Assembly: GCA_030425785.1 (NCBI GenBank)
Contig: JAUHYJ010000161.1
Coordinates: 1-7,630 of the forward strand
DNA from: Acidimicrobiia bacterium
GTDB taxonomy: Bacteria; Actinomycetota; Acidimicrobiia; Acidimicrobiales; Ilumatobacteraceae
Direction: 5' to 3'
DNA: 7,630 nucleotides
Each line of letters begins with the position of its first letter. Position 1 is the first letter of the stretch. The notes below the pieces were generated by a model. It saw nothing but the letters and a program-made list of their open reading frames with translations, did not search any database and was not told the DNA's origin. A program made the position numbers and the translations under genes. This document shows, piece after piece, positions 4,807 to 7,630 of the stretch.

Positions 4807-6093
4807 GTGAGCGCCGAGACACCAGCACGGCCGCCATCGGTCGACGCGCTCGCCCGCTCGCTGCGCAGCTCGGGGCTGCCCCACCCGATCCTGGTCGACA
4901 TCGCACGGGCCGCGATCGCCGACGGCGACGTCGAGAGCGCCGCGGCCAGGGCCGAGGAGTTCCGTCGCACCCTGCTCACCCCGATCGTCAACGCGACCGG
5001 GGTCCTGCTCCACACGAATCTGGGGCGTGCACCGGTCGCGCACGCACAGCCGGCCCGGGCGCAGACGGTCGAGTTCGACCTGGCGACGGGCCAGCGCGGG
5101 TCACGTCAACGCGCCGTCGGCCAGCTGTTCGCGCGGTTGTGTGGCGCCGAGGACGCGATCGTCGTCAACAACAACGCGTCGGCGGTGCTGCTGGTACTCG
5201 CCGCGTTGGCGGCGGGGCGCGACGTCGCCGTGTCGCGTGGCGAGTCGGTCGAGATCGGCGGCGCGTTCCGTGTGCCCGAGGTGATGGAGCAGTCGGGCGC
5301 CCGGCTCCTCGACGTCGGCACCACGAACCGCACTCGGCTGGCCGACTACGAACGGGCGCTGGTTCGGCCGGGAGCGGACGTCGCCCTCGTCATGAAGGTG
5401 CACCCGAGCAACTACCGCGTCGAGGGCTTCGTCGAGGACACCTCCGTCGCCGAGCTCGCGACGCTCGACGTGCCGGTCGTCGCCGACATCGGCAGTGGGC
5501 TGCTCGACGCGAGCGTGCCATGGCTGCAGGGCGCGCCGCCCGCATGGCTGCACGGCGAGCCGGCGGCCGTGCAGTCGATCGCCGCCGGCGCCGACATCAT
5601 CACGTTCTCGGGCGACAAGCTCCTGGGTGGCCCACAGGCCGGGATCGTCGCGGGCCGGCGCGAGCTCGTCCAGCGGTGCGCGAAGCACCCGCTCGCCCGA
5701 GCGCTGCGGTGCGGGGGTCTGGTGCTCGCGGCGTTGCAGGAGACCGCGCTCGCCTACCTCGACGGGCGGGCGGCGACCGACGTCGCGTTCTGGCGGATGG
5801 CGGGGACGTCGGTCGATCAGCTCCGACGGCGCGCCGAGCAGATCGTCGCCGACGCCGGGATCGGGCGGGTCGTCGACACCGAGGCACTGCCGGGAGCCGG
5901 GTCGGCGCCCGGCGTGACGATGCCGTCGGTCGGTATCGCACTCGACGGCGACGTGCTCGACCGCCTGCGGGCCGGCGACCCACCCGTCATCGCCCGCACC
6001 CGCGACGGCATGACCACGCTCGACCTCCGCTCGGTCGACCCGTCCGACGACCCGATCGTGACCGCCGCACTCGACGGACTGTCGAATGCGTGA
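4807..6093 (+). CDS. selA: L-seryl-tRNA(Sec) selenium transferase
   Basis: A 428-residue PLP enzyme of the cytoplasm that converts Ser-tRNA(Sec) to Sec-tRNA(Sec) using selenophosphate from SelD. Family features in order: N-terminal helical region (11-55), [20 protein letters not shown] motif (60-76), [14 protein letters not shown] (89-102), [11 protein letters not shown] (121-131), the [17 protein letters not shown] stretch (149-165), [11 protein letters not shown] (198-208), ADIGSGLL (226-233), and [14 protein letters not shown] (267-280), where Lys271 is the PLP lysine. It is slightly shorter than E. coli SelA (463), partly because the stretch between LGRAP and EFDL is short. After HPLARALR the usual Asp-Lys seems to be replaced by Gly-Gly (residues 303-304). 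GTG 4807 is chosen because a -10 box ends 7 bases upstream and an earlier start would overlap dut. selB follows 12 bases later, so the two genes are surely one unit. Confidence 0.95.
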   Translation: MSAETPARPPSVDALARSLRSSGLPHPILVDIARAAIADGDVESAAARAEEFRRTLLTPIVNATGVLLHTNLGRAPVAHAQPARAQTVEFDLATGQRGSRQRAVGQLFARLCGAEDAIVVNNNASAVLLVLAALAAGRDVAVSRGESVEIGGAFRVPEVMEQSGARLLDVGTTNRTRLADYERALVRPGADVALVMKVHPSNYRVEGFVEDTSVAELATLDVPVVADIGSGLLDASVPWLQGAPPAWLHGEPAAVQSIAAGADIITFSGDKLLGGPQAGIVAGRRELVQRCAKHPLARALRCGGLVLAALQETALAYLDGRAATDVAFWRMAGTSVDQLRRRAEQIVADAGIGRVVDTEALPGAGSAPGVTMPSVGIALDGDVLDRLRAGDPPVIARTRDGMTTLDLRSVDPSDDPIVTAALDGLSNA

Positions 6094-6097
6094 GGAG
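6092..6097 (+). promoter_or_regulatory. Ribosome binding site of selB
   Basis: GAGGAG overlaps the selA stop codon (TGA at 6091-6093) and lies 8 bases before GTG 6106. It fixes the selB start and suggests coupled translation with selA. Confidence 0.8.
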
Positions 6098-6105
6098 TGG
6101 CCGGC

Positions 6106-7630
6106 GTGAGGGTCGTGGCGACCGCGGGGCACGTCGACCACGGCAAGTCCTCGCTGGTGCTCGCACTCACCGGCACCGACCCCGACCGGTTCGAGGAGGA
6201 GCAACGGCGGGGGTTGACCATCGACCTCGGCTTCGCCCACACCCGGCTGCCGTCGGGCGCCGGGATCAGCTTCGTCGACGTGCCCGGTCACGTGCGGTTC
6301 CTTCGGAACATGCTCGCCGGCGTCGGCGGCGTCGACGCCTGCCTCTTCGTGGTGGCCGCGACCGAGGGGTGGAAGCCGCAGTCGGAGGAGCACCTGCGGA
6401 TCCTCGAGGTGCTCGGGCTGCGGCACGGCGTGATCGCCATGACCAAGCGCGGCCTCGTCGACGACGAGTGGGCCGAGATCGCCGAGCTCGAGATCGCCGA
6501 TCACGTGGCCGGCACGTTCCTCGACGGTGCGTCGATCGTGGCCGTCGACTCACTCAGCGGTGCCGGGCTCGACGAGTTGCGCGCCGCACTCGACGCGCTG
6601 GTCGTGGCGGCGCCGGAGTCGGCCGACCGTGACCGACCCCGGCTCTGGATCGACCGCGTGTTCGCTCCCAAGGGTGCCGGCACGGTGGTGACCGGCACAC
6701 TCACCGGCGGCCGGCTGCGGCACGACGACACCGTCATCGTCGAGCCGGGCGCACACGACGCCCGGATCCGCTCGATCCAGACGCTCGGCACCACGGTCGA
6801 CGAGATCGGTCCCGGCAACCGAGTGGCGTTGAACCTGAACGGTGTCGGCCATGACGAGATCGGGCGGGGCGACGCCGTCGTGACGCCGGAGCGATGGCTG
6901 ACGACCGACCGGTTCGACGCATCGCTCGACGTGCTCGCCGCGCTCGACCACGAGGTGTCGCGCCGCGGCGCGTACGCCGCGTACATCGGGTCACGCGAGC
7001 TGCCGGTCAAGCTGCGCGTGCTGGGCACCGAGGCGCTGGCGCCCGGCGTCTCGGGCGCCGTTCGGCTGTTCCTGCCGGTACCGCTACCACTGCTGCCCGG
7101 CGATCGATACGTCCTGCGCGAGTCGGGACGCGACGAGACGATCGGCGGCGGCGAGGTGCTCGACATCGACCCGCAGCTGCGTGCCTCACGTGCGGCGCCC
7201 GACCGATCGGTCGACCGGGTCGTCGCCGAGCGCGGCTGGGTCGACGTCGATCAGCTCGAATTGCTGACCGGCGAGCAGGTCGAGCCCACCGTGGGCCGCT
7301 GGGTCACGACGCCGGCCGAGCTGGCCGCCACGACCGAGCGCCTCGCGGCGTCGGTCGCCGACGCCGGCGAGGTCGGGCTCGACGTCTCGCCGCTGTCCGA
7401 TCAGGAACGTGCCGTGCTCGAGTCGCTCGACGAGGTGACGGTCGACGGCGGCTTCGCCCGGCCGGCCGACGTGGTCGATCCGTTCGCCGATCATCCGCTC
7501 GCCGCGACCGTGCTGGCAGGTGGCTTCTCGCCGGATCTCCCGGCCGACGCCGACCGCAACGTCGTGCGCGAGCTGACCCGGCGCGGCATCCTGATCGAGC
7601 GCGACAAGGTCGTGTTCCATCGCGACACGA
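6106..7630 (+). CDS. selB: Selenocysteine-specific elongation factor SelB (3' end beyond window)
   Basis: 508 residues are visible and the frame stays open at the right edge; SelB proteins are usually about 580-630 residues. SelB is an EF-Tu-like GTPase that carries Sec-tRNA(Sec) to the ribosome at UGA codons marked by a SECIS hairpin. The GTPase domain (1-170) shows G1 GHVDHGKS (8-15), the SelB-type RGLTIDLGF (35-43) with switch Thr38, and G3 DVPGH (58-62). G4 is odd: TKRG (113-116) where TKxD is expected, so the guanine-reading Asp is Gly. The G5 region is VDSLSGAG (147-154). Domain II (about 178-262) has the FAPKGAGTVVTGTL hallmark, domain III follows (about 268-353, ending with the GGGEVLD motif). 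The rest (about 360 onward) is the start of the C-terminal winged-helix arm that binds SECIS. GTG 6106 follows a GAGGAG site; earlier in-frame sequence belongs to selA in another frame. Confidence 0.96.
   Translation, partial: MRVVATAGHVDHGKSSLVLALTGTDPDRFEEEQRRGLTIDLGFAHTRLPSGAGISFVDVPGHVRFLRNMLAGVGGVDACLFVVAATEGWKPQSEEHLRILEVLGLRHGVIAMTKRGLVDDEWAEIAELEIADHVAGTFLDGASIVAVDSLSGAGLDELRAALDALVVAAPESADRDRPRLWIDRVFAPKGAGTVVTGTLTGGRLRHDDTVIVEPGAHDARIRSIQTLGTTVDEIGPGNRVALNLNGVGHDEIGRGDAVVTPERWLTTDRFDASLDVLAALDHEVSRRGAYAAYIGSRELPVKLRVLGTEALAPGVSGAVRLFLPVPLPLLPGDRYVLRESGRDETIGGGEVLDIDPQLRASRAAPDRSVDRVVAERGWVDVDQLELLTGEQVEPTVGRWVTTPAELAATTERLAASVADAGEVGLDVSPLSDQERAVLESLDEVTVDGGFARPADVVDPFADHPLAATVLAGGFSPDLPADADRNVVRELTRRGILIERDKVVFHRDT

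Noticed and set aside
4782..5015. Earlier start for dut inside selA
   Set aside because: The dUTPase fold begins at [10 protein letters not shown], the GTG at 4781 has its own -10 box, and the added residues are selA antisense.
5101..6504. Long open frame (467 codons) on the minus strand across selA and selB
   Set aside because: It lies antisense to two clearly recognised genes, is rich in Arg/Gly/His/Pro as expected for a GC-rich shadow frame, and has no domain I recognise.
1..7630. tRNA, selC, rRNA, CRISPR, insertion sequence or prophage genes
   Set aside because: I looked in the gaps and ends for tRNA-like cloverleafs, repeat-spacer patterns, terminal inverted repeats and transposase/integrase motifs and found none. 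All gaps are under 90 bases.

Overview
The window is gene-dense, very GC-rich bacterial chromosome. GC is strongly concentrated at third codon positions, GTG starts are common, and nearly every gap is under 90 bases. The promoters read as TANNNT boxes placed 7-9 bases before a GTG start, giving leaderless mRNAs. The gene content (an RsiG-like c-di-GMP anti-sigma, paired FKBP/cyclophilin cell-surface isomerases, selA-selB) fits a high-GC actinobacterium. An Acidimicrobiia-type lineage such as Ilumatobacter is my best guess, by inference only. I see no mobile element, CRISPR array, tRNA or rRNA.

Left part, minus strand (about 2440 down to 70): four tightly packed genes that look like one operon. 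In transcription order they are a multi-pass membrane protein of unknown function, a MoaD/ThiS-type sulfur-carrier protein with an N-terminal extension, an RsiG-like protein carrying two copies of the c-di-GMP-binding signature, and an XRE-type DNA-binding regulator with an acidic N-terminus. Gaps are 1, 1 and 5 bases. The ribosome binding sites of moaD and rsiG lie inside the end of the preceding gene, so translation is probably coupled.

Middle part, plus strand (2530-4334): two overlapping genes for extracytoplasmic peptidyl-prolyl isomerases. The first is a membrane-anchored FKBP. The second is a lipoprotein that fuses an FKBP domain to a cyclophilin domain. Their FKBP domains are recent-looking paralogues sharing a 32-base identical stretch. 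The pair meets the minus-strand dut gene tail to tail across 6 bases.

Right part: dut (dUTPase, minus strand, 4341-4781) and selA (plus strand, from 4807) are divergent, with only 25 bases between their start codons. Those 25 bases hold both -10 boxes, which share the same TA step. selA is followed by selB, which runs off the right edge. Together SelA (Ser-tRNA-Sec to Sec-tRNA-Sec) and SelB (Sec-specific elongation factor) indicate that the organism makes selenoproteins; selC and selD are not in the window.

Most noteworthy: the two-motif RsiG-like protein and its operon partners, the overlapping bidirectional dut/selA promoter, the FKBP-cyclophilin fusion lipoprotein, and the unusual G4 motif (TKRG) in SelB.
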